Positions 35,540-45,252 of a stretch of DNA of 64,000 bases are shown here, in pieces; the stretch's first letter is position 1, and every line of letters begins with the position of its first letter. This DNA comes from Deltaproteobacteria bacterium (GTDB taxonomy: Bacteria > Desulfobacterota > Syntrophobacteria > Syntrophobacterales > Syntrophobacteraceae). The DNA is taken from positions 62,001 through 126,000 of the forward strand of contig JAJYDE010000001.1 of assembly GCA_021777755.1 (NCBI GenBank), read 5' to 3'. The position numbers and the translations under genes are program-made. Below the pieces are notes generated by a model. It saw nothing but the letters and a program-made list of their open reading frames with translations, searched no databases and was not told where the DNA came from.

Positions 35540-36247
35540 ATGAAAGCAATAACGATTCCCCAGCCTTACGCCTTCGAAATTCTCAGCGGCCGGAAGACGA
35601 TCGAGGCCACGGAGTGGGACAGTCTGCACAGAGGCGATATCCTTATCTGTTCAGCCCGCAAACCCGCTTTTTCCAACGAGGAGATGGAGGAGATCGAAGA
35701 CGAGTACGGGACACTGTTCCTGTACGGACACGCACTTTGCATCGCTCGCGTCGTAGACGTGCGTCCCATGAGAGATGGAGACGAGGAAAAGGCCCTGATG
35801 GAGGAAATCGATCCCGATGCCTACGCTTGGGTCTTCGAGGAGATCCGTCCGGTCGTCCCTTGCCCGGCAAAAGGGAAACAGGAATTCTTCGAGGTTGACG
35901 ACAGTCTCATTGAGGCTTCTCCGTTCAAATTCAATGAACCGGTTGCGGTAAAAGAGGGGACGGCGGCTCAGGAGTTCGGGGTCGACTTCTCGGGTTGGCA
36001 CGGCCGGGCCGCGGATATTTATAATGAGGAGGGAGAACCCAGGATACGGGTGGCTTGGGACAGCCTGTCTTTAAAAATGATTCCACTTTCGATTCTGCAA
36101 AGATGCGAAAAAGAAGGGATCGACTGGACGGGGGCGCTCCTGCGCTTTCCTCAGATCGAATCTTCGCAGGCTCGCGACACGTTCGACGATGTCGAGGAAG
36201 CAATCGAGGAAATTATTGAGAGTAACCCGTCCATTTTCGGATCGTAG
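35540..36247 (+). CDS. ASCH-domain protein
   Basis: A 235-residue protein. Residues 1-110 form an ASCH domain of the PUA-like fold ('MKAITIPQPYAFEILSGRKTIE' start, read here as PQPYAFEILSGRKTIE, and 'GDILICSARKP'), a group thought to bind RNA or modified nucleic acids. Residues 125-235 form a second acidic module starting 'WHGRAADIYNEEGEPRIRVAWDS', which looks like a small beta barrel. I do not recognise the fusion. The start has AGGAGG upstream. It lies between the two copies of the repeated unknown gene and 180 bp before the dynamin-like gene, same strand. Confidence 0.75.
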   Translation: MKAITIPQPYAFEILSGRKTIEATEWDSLHRGDILICSARKPAFSNEEMEEIEDEYGTLFLYGHALCIARVVDVRPMRDGDEEKALMEEIDPDAYAWVFEEIRPVVPCPAKGKQEFFEVDDSLIEASPFKFNEPVAVKEGTAAQEFGVDFSGWHGRAADIYNEEGEPRIRVAWDSLSLKMIPLSILQRCEKEGIDWTGALLRFPQIESSQARDTFDDVEEAIEEIIESNPSIFGS

Positions 36248-36429
36248 CGAGTCTTATCGGCTGTTGACATCGCCGCTTCCTGCTGCTACTTTGGTCTGAA
36301 AGGTGATGAAGTTCCACCTCAAGCGCCCCTGCCCGGCAGGGGATGATGACTTCTGCTTCTTAAACTGGAGGCGGAAGTTTTTTTTGGGGGGGGAAACGGT
36401 TGGGGACCAAAGCCTTTGGAGGGTATCCC

Positions 36430-38190
36430 ATGTTCGACTACGGGCGGCTGCTAGACGGTTTGTTCGAAATTATCACCCGGCTGGAGGGAAGCGTAGGCGA
36501 CGCCGGTGCCAAATCGCTTGGAAAAACGAGGAGAAAGCTCGAAGAAGAAGCCTTCAACCTCGTGGTCCTCGGCGAGTTCAAGCGGGGGAAATCCACCTTC
36601 ATAAACGCTCTTTTGGGCGAAAAGATCCTGCCCACCGCCATCGTGCCGCTTACCTCCGTTGTCACGATCCTTCGATACGGACGGGAGCGGACGGCCGAGG
36701 TCGAATATCTGAGCGGCCGGTGTGAATCGGTCGAGCTTTCCGCCCTCCCCTCCTTCATAACGGAACGCGAAAATCCGCAGAACAAAAAAGGGGTCAAGGA
36801 AGTCACGGTTTTCCACCCTTCGGAATATCTGAGGGGAGGGGTACGCATCATCGATACCCCCGGCGCCGGATCGGTCTACAGCCACAATACCGAGGTCGCC
36901 TACGCCTATCTCCCCTGCGTTGATGCGGGAATATTCGTGGTATCGGTCGATCCGCCCCTTTCCAAGAGCGAACACCAATTTCTCAAAGATGTCCGGGAAT
37001 TTGTGGACAAGGTTTTTTTCGTCCTGAACAAAATAGATCAGGCTGATGAAAACGAGCGGCAGGAGTCGCTCGAATTTACGACGCGAGTCATAGAAGAAGA
37101 AGTCGGGCAGGGGAAAGTCAGGATCTATCCGCTTTCGGCCCGCTACGCGCTCGAGGCGAAAAGCGCGGGCGATGAGCATTTACTCAAGCGCAGTCTTTTG
37201 CCCGAATTCGAAAAGCAGCTCCTCGATTTTCTTACCCGTGAGAAGGGCGGAGTTTTTCTCAAATCGGTGGTAAACAACCTGCTCAAAGTGATCTCCGACG
37301 AAACCATCTCCTTTCAACTCGAGCAGGAAGCCATAAAGCTTCCTGTCGAAGAACTCAAAACCAAGATCGGGCGATTCGAGCAGGAAATGGGAACTATCGC
37401 CAAGGAGCGCGAAAACAACCAGTTTTTGCTAAAGGGCCATCTGGGAAAGATTACCTGCGAACTCGACGAAGAGATCCAGGCCTTTAAAAAGGACACCTTG
37501 CCCCGGCTCCAGCAGGCACTGGATGAAAAGTACCTCGAACTCGTGCGTTGCGGAACAGGCGGACTGCGGGAAGAACTCGAGCAATTCGTCTTCGATTCCA
37601 TCCGGGAAACCTTCACCCCTTGGCGCCAGAGTGCAGCCGGAAATATATCAAAGAGGCTCGAAGAGGCTCACGGGGAATTCGCACACAAGATAAACGACAT
37701 CATCGAGCGCATCTTGACCCTGACCGGGGATATCTTCGAACTGAGGCTCAAGCCCTTTACCTCGGTGGAAGGATTGAGCAAGAAGAGCGATTTTTATTTT
37801 CTGTTAAAAGACGATCCGGTCGGGCTGGAGTTGATTCAGCTCGCGGCAACCTCGGCCATTCCGCAGTTTCTGGCCAAAAGAATGATCCTGAGGAACATGA
37901 AGGAGTCTTTGACCGAGCTTTTGGAAAGGCATTGCGGAAGGGTGCGCTACGACCTCCTGAACAGGGTGAACAACACCATAAGGGATTTCCGGAACTCGCT
38001 TACGGAAAAGATCGACATTACGCTTTCCGGCATTCGCATCTCGTTTGAAAAGGCTCTGGCCCTCCACCCGGCGGGGAAAATCAACGTGGAAAAAAGCCTC
38101 GGAGACCTCAGCCGGAAGCTCGATTCCATCTCGGCCGTCCGGGCGGAACTGCTGGTCTGCGCGGCTGTGCTGGATGAAGAGGGAGAATAG
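36430..38190 (+). CDS. Bacterial dynamin-like GTPase
   Basis: A 586-residue dynamin-superfamily GTPase. The G domain (about 40-270) has P-loop 'LGEFKRGKSTFINALLG', a conserved Thr in 'PLTSVVT' (G2), 'DTPGAGS' (G3) and 'LNKID' (G4). A long helical stalk follows (280-480), and a hydrophobic helix pair around residues 450-490 ('VGLELIQLAATSAIPQFLAKR') could be the membrane-binding tip. Such proteins remodel membranes or protect them under stress; some act in phage defence. ATG at 36430 follows GGAGGG. No dynamin partner gene is next to it. Confidence 0.85.
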   Translation: MFDYGRLLDGLFEIITRLEGSVGDAGAKSLGKTRRKLEEEAFNLVVLGEFKRGKSTFINALLGEKILPTAIVPLTSVVTILRYGRERTAEVEYLSGRCESVELSALPSFITERENPQNKKGVKEVTVFHPSEYLRGGVRIIDTPGAGSVYSHNTEVAYAYLPCVDAGIFVVSVDPPLSKSEHQFLKDVREFVDKVFFVLNKIDQADENERQESLEFTTRVIEEEVGQGKVRIYPLSARYALEAKSAGDEHLLKRSLLPEFEKQLLDFLTREKGGVFLKSVVNNLLKVISDETISFQLEQEAIKLPVEELKTKIGRFEQEMGTIAKERENNQFLLKGHLGKITCELDEEIQAFKKDTLPRLQQALDEKYLELVRCGTGGLREELEQFVFDSIRETFTPWRQSAAGNISKRLEEAHGEFAHKINDIIERILTLTGDIFELRLKPFTSVEGLSKKSDFYFLLKDDPVGLELIQLAATSAIPQFLAKRMILRNMKESLTELLERHCGRVRYDLLNRVNNTIRDFRNSLTEKIDITLSGIRISFEKALALHPAGKINVEKSLGDLSRKLDSISAVRAELLVCAAVLDEEGE

Positions 38191-38236
38191 CAAGTCCGGG
38201 GGGGAGGAGGCCGAAGGCCGATAGGCCCCTGGAACA

Positions 38237-38758
38237 TTACCGCGCGGCTTTTTTCTGCGTTTCCATGATGTATTCGATCCCGGATGCGATCAGCGGGCCA
38301 TGCCCGAGCGCCTCCTGTTCGTCGAGGTCGAAATCAAGGCTTGCCGGGCTGTGGACGGAAAGAAGCCCCAACCCGGTTGCCAGGGCCTCGCGAACCCATG
38401 CGGCCCAAGACCGCAGGGCATCCTGGTCCTCATCGGAAAGCAGGCGGGCGATGGTAATATCGCCCGCCATGCCAGCCATTTCCATGTCCGAATTGATCTG
38501 GGCCACGAGCGCCTCATCCAATCCCGGACGCCTCACCAGGACGGACGCAACGGTCACCTCCAGGTAGACGACAAAAGGCTCCGGGCCGGCCAGAGCCGCA
38601 TTGCACACGGCGCACCGATCGCGGTCGTGGGCAAGGGTTGCGTTTTCTGCGAACCGATTTTGCCTGGCTATTTCCTGGAAGTGCTCAATCGTATATTGAA
38701 TCGAGTCGTCACTGTCTTGGCCGCGCATCGGGATCAACACCTCCATTTTCAGGCGCAT
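38237..38758 (-). CDS. Unknown protein with CxxC motif, intact copy
   Basis: A 173-residue acidic protein I do not recognise. It has one CxxC ('RDRCAVCNAAL', about residues 47-57), 'GMAGDITIARLLSDEDQDALRSWAAW', and ends 'ETQKKAAR'. No signal peptide or TM. Start is uncertain: ATG at 38758 lacks a clear ribosome site, while ATG at 38728 has GGAGGTG about ten bases before it (163 residues). The 3' half is duplicated as a broken copy at 34819-35103. It lies 21 bp after the FadL gene on the same strand and may be read with it. Confidence 0.6.
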   Translation of the reverse strand: MRLKMEVLIPMRGQDSDDSIQYTIEHFQEIARQNRFAENATLAHDRDRCAVCNAALAGPEPFVVYLEVTVASVLVRRPGLDEALVAQINSDMEMAGMAGDITIARLLSDEDQDALRSWAAWVREALATGLGLLSVHSPASLDFDLDEQEALGHGPLIASGIEYIMETQKKAAR

Positions 38759-38779
38759 TCGCCGCCCGGGTCGTTCGGA

Positions 38780-40090
38780 TTACCAGAACCTGTAAGTTAT
38801 GTCCCCGGCGATCATACTGGCATTCTCGCCGCCCTGATGGGTGGGATTGAGATAGCCCAGGGAGCCTGAATTGGTCACATCGCGGCTTTCGATCATGATG
38901 TATGTGTAGGAAAGATCCAGGGCCACATTGCCATAATGGATGCCGGTGCCGAAGGAGAAATAATTACGGTTGTTGGACGGAAGCACATAGTCGGCAAAGT
39001 CGTTGGGTATGGCTTCCTCATCGTAGATATAGCCCGCGCGCAGATCCACATGGGGTGTCAAATGATATTCGACCCCGGTTTGAAGTCGCCAGGTGTCGTT
39101 CCAGTTCTTCTGGACGGTAAGCGGGTTATTCGCCGGTCCGTAGATGGGGGCGTTCAAAGCGAACTGCATCGACTGGAAATTGCTCCACCTGGTCCACATC
39201 CCTCCGATTTCCCAGCTCCATGCGTCCGCGGGATAGAACACCACGCCCATATCGAGCGAATCGGGGAGGGTGGTGCTGGAATGGGCAACCGTGTAGGCGG
39301 CCTGAGCGCCACTGGCCAAATGGATGTAGTCGTTCATGTCCCCGCCCTCGGTTATCTGGCTGCGGTAGGATATGCCCATGGCCATCCATTTGCACGGCTT
39401 GTAGTGGACGGCGAGGTTGTAGCCATAACCCCAAGTATCGCCCTTGATCTGGCTAATAGGCGACAGCCCTATGGGGAGGAGAGCACCGCCGACAACTTCG
39501 GGCAAGCGGTTCTGGAGATCGAGGCCGAACTCCATGGCGTCAAGGCCCGCGGCGACAGAGAGTTGATCGTTGATTTTGAAGGCAATGTTCGGGTTAACGT
39601 CCACCGACTGGACCTCGGAGTAGAAGCTGTTGTAAGCCCCGAACCAGTTGCTGGGGAAAGCCACCGACAAGCCGAAGGGCGAAAAAATGCCAAGGCCCAG
39701 CCAGATCCGATCGCTCGCCTGGTAAGTAGCGTACATGTTGGGCACCAGTGCCCATTCGTTTATGACGTTCTGACTTTCCGCCGCGTTTGAAAGCGGCAGC
39801 ACTCCGCCTGTGCCTTGGAGCGTGGCGTTGGCGGGCACACTTATCGTCCCGGCTGTCCGGATCCCCGTTGCTCCGGACTCCACCTGCAGACCCGGCAACT
39901 GGGTGATGCCTGCGGGGTCGTACATGATCGCGGAAGGATCATCTGCCCGCCCGACCACCGCATCGCCAAGAGCGTTGGCGCGCGCCGAGCCCTCCCAAAG
40001 CGCAAAGCCTGCCGCAAAGCACTGACTGGAGACCAGCAGTGATGCGACCATTCCCAAAAACCATCCAGCCAACCATACTTTTGCCCTCAT
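38780..40090 (-). CDS. fadL: FadL/OMPP1-type outer membrane fatty-acid transporter
   Basis: A 436-residue outer membrane beta-barrel protein with a signal peptide (1-26, ending 'SSQCFA'). The mature N-terminus 'AGFALWEGSARANALGDAVVG' and 'ADDPSAIMYDPAGITQL' are the FadL hatch-domain signature, and the chain ends 'GDITYRFW' with the terminal aromatic typical of barrel proteins. It would import long-chain fatty acids or other hydrophobic compounds. It is the last main gene of the fatty-acid operon, 155 bp after the acyl-CoA ligase gene. Confidence 0.92.
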   Translation of the reverse strand: MRAKVWLAGWFLGMVASLLVSSQCFAAGFALWEGSARANALGDAVVGRADDPSAIMYDPAGITQLPGLQVESGATGIRTAGTISVPANATLQGTGGVLPLSNAAESQNVINEWALVPNMYATYQASDRIWLGLGIFSPFGLSVAFPSNWFGAYNSFYSEVQSVDVNPNIAFKINDQLSVAAGLDAMEFGLDLQNRLPEVVGGALLPIGLSPISQIKGDTWGYGYNLAVHYKPCKWMAMGISYRSQITEGGDMNDYIHLASGAQAAYTVAHSSTTLPDSLDMGVVFYPADAWSWEIGGMWTRWSNFQSMQFALNAPIYGPANNPLTVQKNWNDTWRLQTGVEYHLTPHVDLRAGYIYDEEAIPNDFADYVLPSNNRNYFSFGTGIHYGNVALDLSYTYIMIESRDVTNSGSLGYLNPTHQGGENASMIAGDITYRFW

Positions 40091-40245
40091 CTTTCCTCCT
40101 CCTCACTTGTTTGGTTAATTCCCCCCCAATTACACCCCCAACCGCAAACGGCCAAGGCACAGGCGGTTTCCCCACCCGTGCCGGGCCAAAATAACGGCTT
40201 TATATAAAGAGCGCTCACCGCAAAGCGGCCCTCGCTCATAACAGC

Positions 40246-41901
40246 TCATCGGCCAAATTCGGCATGGAGCTGCCTGATTTGCCTTTTGTTCTGCTTTCCC
40301 ACGCTGGTCTTCGGGATCGATTCGACAATCATCACTTTGTCGGGAACCCCCCACTTGGAAATGGCGCCCTTTTCCACAAAAGTGGTGAAAAAGGCCTTGA
40401 GTTCCTCTTCGGAGACCTTCCCCTTGTACTGTTCTTTCAGGGTCACAACCGCGCAGGGCCTCTCCCCCCACACATCGTGGGGGATTCCGATGACCGCGGC
40501 TTCGCTCACCGCCTCGTGCATGGTGATTATGTTTTCGATTTGCAGAGAAGAAATCCATTCTCCCCCGGTTTTGATCGCGTCCTTGATCCGATCGGTCACC
40601 TGGAGATAACCTTCTTTGTCTATCGAGCCGATATCGGCGGTGTGAAGGTAGCCGCCGGCCCAAAGCTCCTCGGAGCGTTCCCTCTCCTTGAAGTAGCCCT
40701 GGGTAAGCCAAGGGCTTCTCACAACGATCTCTCCCACGCTCACGGCGTCGTGGGGTACCTGGCTGCCGTCGAGGTCAACGATTTGAACATCGACCAGGGG
40801 AATCGGCAGTCCGGTTTTGCAGCGGACGGCGACCTGCTCGTCTTCGCTCCAGTCGAGCATGTGCGGCTTGATATGAGCGAGTGTAAGCACGGGGCAGGTC
40901 TCTGACATTCCGTAGCCGGTATAGGTGCGGATGCCCAGTTTCCCGGCCGCCTTGCAAAGCGATCTTGGCAGGGCCGAGCCTCCGATGATGAGCGTCAATT
41001 TGGAAAGGTCCAGGGAAGACACCACGGGGCTTCCGAGCAGCATGTGCAGGATGGTGGGAACGCAGTGGGAAAACGTGACGCCTTCCTTCACGATCAGTCC
41101 CAGCAGCACCTCGGGGATGTAGCGGCCCGGATAGACCTGTTTCAGGCCAAGCATGGTGGCAAGATAAGGCATGCCCCAGGCATGGACGTGAAACATGGGT
41201 GTCAAAGGCATGTAGACACTGCTCGGGTCAAGGGCTCCCTGGCAGGTAAGGGGCATGGAGGCGGCAATGGAGAGCGTGTGGAGCACGAGTTGGCGATGGC
41301 TGAAATAGACCCCTTTGGGGTCGCCCGTGGTCCCGGTGGTATAGAAGGTGGTGGCCATCGAGTCTTCGTCGAAATCCGGGAAATCAAAGCCCTCGGGGCT
41401 TTTCGACAAAAGCGCCTCGTATTCGCCCGCCGCTTCGAAGCCGGTTTCGGGCGCCGGCCCCTTGTCGGTCAAAACAACTATCGTTTTTACCGTTTTCATT
41501 CCCGGACGCAGTTTTTCCACCAGGGGCAGGAACTCGGAGTTGACCAGGAGCACCTTGTCCTCGGCATGGTTTATGGTGTAGAGGATCTGCTCGGGAGAAA
41601 GCCGCACGTTTACGGTATGAAGAACCGCGCCCATCATCGGGACGGCGAAGAAGCATTCGAGATACCTGTGAGAGTCCCAATCCATCATGCCCACGGTATC
41701 GCCCTGCTCCAGGCCCAAAGATGACAGGGCGTTGGCCAGTCGGCCGATCCTTTTGTAGAGCGTCGCATAATCGTAGCGCGAGATGTCCCGGTAGACGATT
41801 TCCTGATGCGGGCAGCTTCGAAGAGGGGTGTGGAGCAGGTGCTTTATGAGAAGGGGATACGCATAAGCTGACGGGGTATGTTCGATCAGCTTGGTAGCCA
41901 T
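40246..41901 (-). CDS. Fatty acid--CoA ligase (AMP-forming), second copy
   Basis: A 551-residue ANL-superfamily ligase. ATP loop 'FYTTGTTGDPKGVYFSHR' lies near residue 185, 'GYGMSETCP' is motif A5, 'YLHTADIGS' the hinge region, and the catalytic Lys is K536 in 'TSVGK'. It resembles the ligase at 377 and the family of medium-chain enzymes. ATG at 41901 follows AAGGAGG; the frame is open further back to 42057 over the preceding gene. It follows the hydroxyacyl-CoA dehydrogenase gene by 65 bp and precedes fadL, placing activation next to uptake. Confidence 0.92.
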   Translation of the reverse strand: MATKLIEHTPSAYAYPLLIKHLLHTPLRSCPHQEIVYRDISRYDYATLYKRIGRLANALSSLGLEQGDTVGMMDWDSHRYLECFFAVPMMGAVLHTVNVRLSPEQILYTINHAEDKVLLVNSEFLPLVEKLRPGMKTVKTIVVLTDKGPAPETGFEAAGEYEALLSKSPEGFDFPDFDEDSMATTFYTTGTTGDPKGVYFSHRQLVLHTLSIAASMPLTCQGALDPSSVYMPLTPMFHVHAWGMPYLATMLGLKQVYPGRYIPEVLLGLIVKEGVTFSHCVPTILHMLLGSPVVSSLDLSKLTLIIGGSALPRSLCKAAGKLGIRTYTGYGMSETCPVLTLAHIKPHMLDWSEDEQVAVRCKTGLPIPLVDVQIVDLDGSQVPHDAVSVGEIVVRSPWLTQGYFKERERSEELWAGGYLHTADIGSIDKEGYLQVTDRIKDAIKTGGEWISSLQIENIITMHEAVSEAAVIGIPHDVWGERPCAVVTLKEQYKGKVSEEELKAFFTTFVEKGAISKWGVPDKVMIVESIPKTSVGKQNKRQIRQLHAEFGR

Positions 41902-41966
41902 AACTGTTTCCTCCTTGCGGTAAGACCGGTGCGGCCCGGCATGAAGCGCCGGGCCGCGCCGGGCTG

Positions 41967-44009
41967 TTAGAGGCTGAAAAAGACTTTCTGGAGCGTCTTG
42001 GCGGAGATCCCGGCAAGATCGAGATACATCGTGAGACCGCCGGTGAAAAAGGGCCACCCGGCACCCATGATCATGCCCAGATCGATTTCCTTGGTACCGG
42101 CAACGACCTTTTCGGACAGGATGAGGTCGGCTTCCCTGGCCAGATTGGCCAGGGCGATGTCGCGGATTTCCTCCGGGCGGAAGGAGCGGGTGTTATCCTT
42201 GACCCAGAGTTTTTCCACCTCGGGGGCCACCTGGCGGCCTCCGCCGGGAAGATAAATTTTAGGCTGACCCGCCTCCACGAGCTTTTTGAGGTTCGGGCTC
42301 AAAGGAAATCTCTCGGCCCCGAAGGCTTTGTTCAGGGTTTCGTTAACGTGCAGGGCGATCGGCAACCCGGTCATGTCCATCAGTTCGAAGGGCGCCATGG
42401 GCAGTCCCAGTGCAAGAAGAGCATCGTCGACTTCCTGGAAGGTCGCCCCCTGGTCCACCAGGGAGACGCAGTCGCAAAGATTTCGAACCAGGATTCGATT
42501 GACCAGGAAGCCGGGGGAATCCTTTACCAGAAGAGCGGTCTTCCTGAGCTTCTTTGCGAGATCGAAAGCCGTTGCCAGAGCCAGTTCACCCGTTGTCTCA
42601 CTTTTTATTATTTCGATCAAGGGCATAACAGCAACGGGATTGAAAAAGTGAAAGCCAACGACCCGTTCGGGATTTTTCAGCTCGGAGGCCATTTGCGCCA
42701 CGCTCAAAGAGGAGGTGTTGGTTGCAAGGATGGCCTCGGGCTTCATGACCGACTCGGCTTCGGCAAACACCTTCTTTTTGACCGACATCTCCTCGAAGAC
42801 CGCCTAGATGACGAAATCGCAGTCGGCGAAGTCGTTGATATCGAGCGTTCCGCGAACCAGGCTGCCCAGATAAGCCGCACGAGCCGAGGAGATTCTGCCC
42901 TGGGCGGCGGTCTTTTCGAACTGGGCGCGAACATAGCCCACGCCCTTGTCCACAAATTCCTGCTTGACATCTTTCATCACCACCGGAACCCCCAGGCGGC
43001 GAATGAAAAGGTGGGCCAACTGGGAAGCCATGAGGCCGGCGCCGATGACGCCCACTTTTGCGATCTTGCCGGGCTTGGTTTCGGGAACTCCTCTGGGCTT
43101 TTTCGCATGCCGGTTCACAAGGTCGAATGAATAGATCGAGGCCTTGCACTGGCGGGTCTTGATGAGATCGCCCAGGGCTTTGTTTTCTTCTTCGAAACCC
43201 TGCTCGATATCCCTCGACCCCGCGCCCCGGATCAATTCCAACGCCCGATAAGGAGCGGGGGCGGCCCCGTGCACCCTCGAATCGACAAACTCTTTTGCCT
43301 TGGCGACAAGGCCCTCGATGCCGTCGAAGGAAGCCGGCTGTCTTTCCACTTTTTCCTTCCCCGCCACGATCGCGAGCAGAAAATCCATGGATTCATCCAA
43401 AAAATCGGCTGAATCGAACAACCTGTCGGCAAGGCCCAGTTCGAAGGCTTCCTTGCCCCCGATCATCCGGTTTTGCCGCATGGTGTTATAGATGATGAGT
43501 TGGAGCGCTTTTTCCGGCCCGAGGAGCTTGGGGGTCAGGGTGCAGCCTCCCCAGCCCGGGATCAGGCCAAGAAAGCATTCGGGAAATCCGATCATGCCCA
43601 CGCTTCGCGATACGGTTCGGTACTTGCAGTAGAGCGATATTTCGAGCCCCCCGCCAATTGCTGCGCCGTTGATGGCTGCCAGGGTGGGAAAATCGAATTC
43701 CATGAGGCGCTTCATCGCGTCGTGGCCGGCTTTCCCGGTCGCGTAGCCCTGCTGGAAAGTGGCGATGAAGGGCACCTGGCTAAGATCTGCCCCGGCGGCA
43801 AAGACGTAGGGCTTTCCGGTCAGCATCAGCCCCTTTACGCCATCTTCGGCTTTGACTCGATCGATGGCTTTTACCAGGGAGGCCATCGCCCCTTCGCTGA
43901 AAGTGTTGGGTTTTTTGTAGTCCTGACCGTTATCCATCGTCAGGATGGCTATCTTTCCTACCGGCGACTGGTAGAACTGTGTATAGAAAACGGTAATCGG
44001 TTCGGCCAT
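41967..44009 (-). pseudogene. Enoyl-CoA hydratase/3-hydroxyacyl-CoA dehydrogenase (FadB-type) interrupted by one in-frame TAG
   Basis: A 680-codon two-domain beta-oxidation enzyme. Residues 1-300 are crotonase-like with both Glu residues ('GGGLEISLYC' and 'FPECFLGLIPGWGG'). From about 318, 'VGVIGAGLMASQLA' is the NAD-binding motif, and the second part has 'NTSSLSVAQMA' and the catalytic His/Glu in 'HFFNPVAVMPLIEI'. The frame is interrupted once, by TAG at 42804-42806 (codon 402), where family members read Glu in 'DFVIEAVFE'. No frameshift accompanies it and both halves look under selection. Options are a recent nonsense mutation, a sequencing error, or read-through. A restart at ATG 42788 (GAGGAG directly before it) would give the C-terminal domain alone. 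Confidence 0.85.
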
Positions 44010-44046
44010 TGTAAACTCCGTGATGAGTGGATCCAGTAAAGAGCGA

Positions 44047-45228
44047 TCAGTGACTAATGTTTTCCCAGATGGCGGTGGCGCCCTGTCCCAGACCCACGCA
44101 CATGCTGGTCATACCGTAGCGGACATCGGGGCGTTCGGCGAACTGGTTCAAAAGATGAATGACAAGCCTCGGGCCGGAGGCCGCAAGGGGATGGCCGAAG
44201 GCAATCGCCCCGCCCAGACGGTTCAACCGCTCGTCGGTGGGGAACTTCAACCCGAATTCCTTCATGAATATGATGGCCTGAACCGCAAAAGCTTCGTTCA
44301 GTTCGATCAGTCCGATATCGTCGATACTGAGGCCGGTATTTTTCAACGCTTTTTTGGTGGCCGGGATGGGACCGTAGCCCATGATCTCGGGTTTTACCCC
44401 GGCATAGGCGTAGCCCTTGAGGCGCATAACGGGCTTGATTCCGAGTTCGGCCGCCTTCTCGGCGCTCATGAGAAGCACCCCGGAGGCGCCGTCGTTAAGA
44501 CCCGAGGCATTGCCGGGCGTAACATTGCCCTGCACGCGAAAAGGGGTCTTGAGGCCCGCCAGCCCTTCCATGGTGGTCGGACGGGGCTGCTGGTCGCGAT
44601 CGGCGACAATCCAGCCTTCCTTGGTATAGACCGTCATGGGGACGATCATCTTTTGGATTTTGCCGTCCTCATAGCCCTTGGCGGTCTTCAGCTGGCAATG
44701 GAGGGAGTACTCGTCGGCCATCTCCTTGGTAATCTCAGGGAAAAGATCATGGAGGTTTTCGGCCGTTTTGCCCATCACCAAGGCGTCTTCGGACACCAGC
44801 TTGTCGGTTAGAAAGCGCGGGTTCGGGCTCGCTGTGGCCCCCATGGGATGGTGGCCCATGTGCTCGACGCCTCCGGCGATCGCGATGTCGCAGGCCCCAA
44901 GAGCTACTTCAGAGGCCGCCGTGGTGACCGCGGTAAGGCCGCCCGCACACATCCTGTCCACGGAAAACCCGGAGCAACTGTCGGCCAGTCCCGCGAGCAG
45001 CGCGCTCGTTCGCCCCAGGGTAAGGCCCTGGTCGCCTTCCTGGGTCGTTGCGCCCCAGACGTTTTCTTCCACCATTTCCGGCTTGACCTTGGGGTTTCTG
45101 CGCATCAACTCGCGAATCACCCGCACCGCCATATCATCGGCCCGCGTATTCCAGAAAAAGCCCTTTTCTCCGGCCTTTCCGAAAGCAGTCCTTATTCCAT
45201 CCACTACTACCACGTCTCTGGCTTTCAT
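44047..45228 (-). CDS. fadA: Acetyl-CoA acyltransferase (3-ketoacyl-CoA thiolase)
   Basis: A 393-residue thiolase that cleaves 3-ketoacyl-CoA to acetyl-CoA and a shortened acyl-CoA. The nucleophile is C94 in 'DRMCAGGLTA', the base His lies in 'GGAIAFGHPLAASG', and the second catalytic Cys in 'MTSMCVGLGQG'. 'ELNEAFAVQ' is also present. It sits 37 bp before the hydroxyacyl-CoA dehydrogenase gene and 24 bp after the acyl-CoA dehydrogenase gene. The small departures (Phe and Ala in the His loop) remain within the family range. Confidence 0.94.
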   Translation of the reverse strand: MKARDVVVVDGIRTAFGKAGEKGFFWNTRADDMAVRVIRELMRRNPKVKPEMVEENVWGATTQEGDQGLTLGRTSALLAGLADSCSGFSVDRMCAGGLTAVTTAASEVALGACDIAIAGGVEHMGHHPMGATASPNPRFLTDKLVSEDALVMGKTAENLHDLFPEITKEMADEYSLHCQLKTAKGYEDGKIQKMIVPMTVYTKEGWIVADRDQQPRPTTMEGLAGLKTPFRVQGNVTPGNASGLNDGASGVLLMSAEKAAELGIKPVMRLKGYAYAGVKPEIMGYGPIPATKKALKNTGLSIDDIGLIELNEAFAVQAIIFMKEFGLKFPTDERLNRLGGAIAFGHPLAASGPRLVIHLLNQFAERPDVRYGMTSMCVGLGQGATAIWENISH

Positions 45229-45252
45229 CGGCCTATTCTCCTTTTTTATGAT

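Noticed and set aside
38780-40090. FadL gene as part of the ASCH/dynamin block
   Set aside because: It belongs by strand, spacing and function to the fatty-acid operon upstream.
42804-42806. Pyrrolysine insertion at the TAG
   Set aside because: The replaced residue is a conserved Glu of an enzyme family not known to use pyrrolysine; no pyl genes are in the window. A mutation or read error is simpler.
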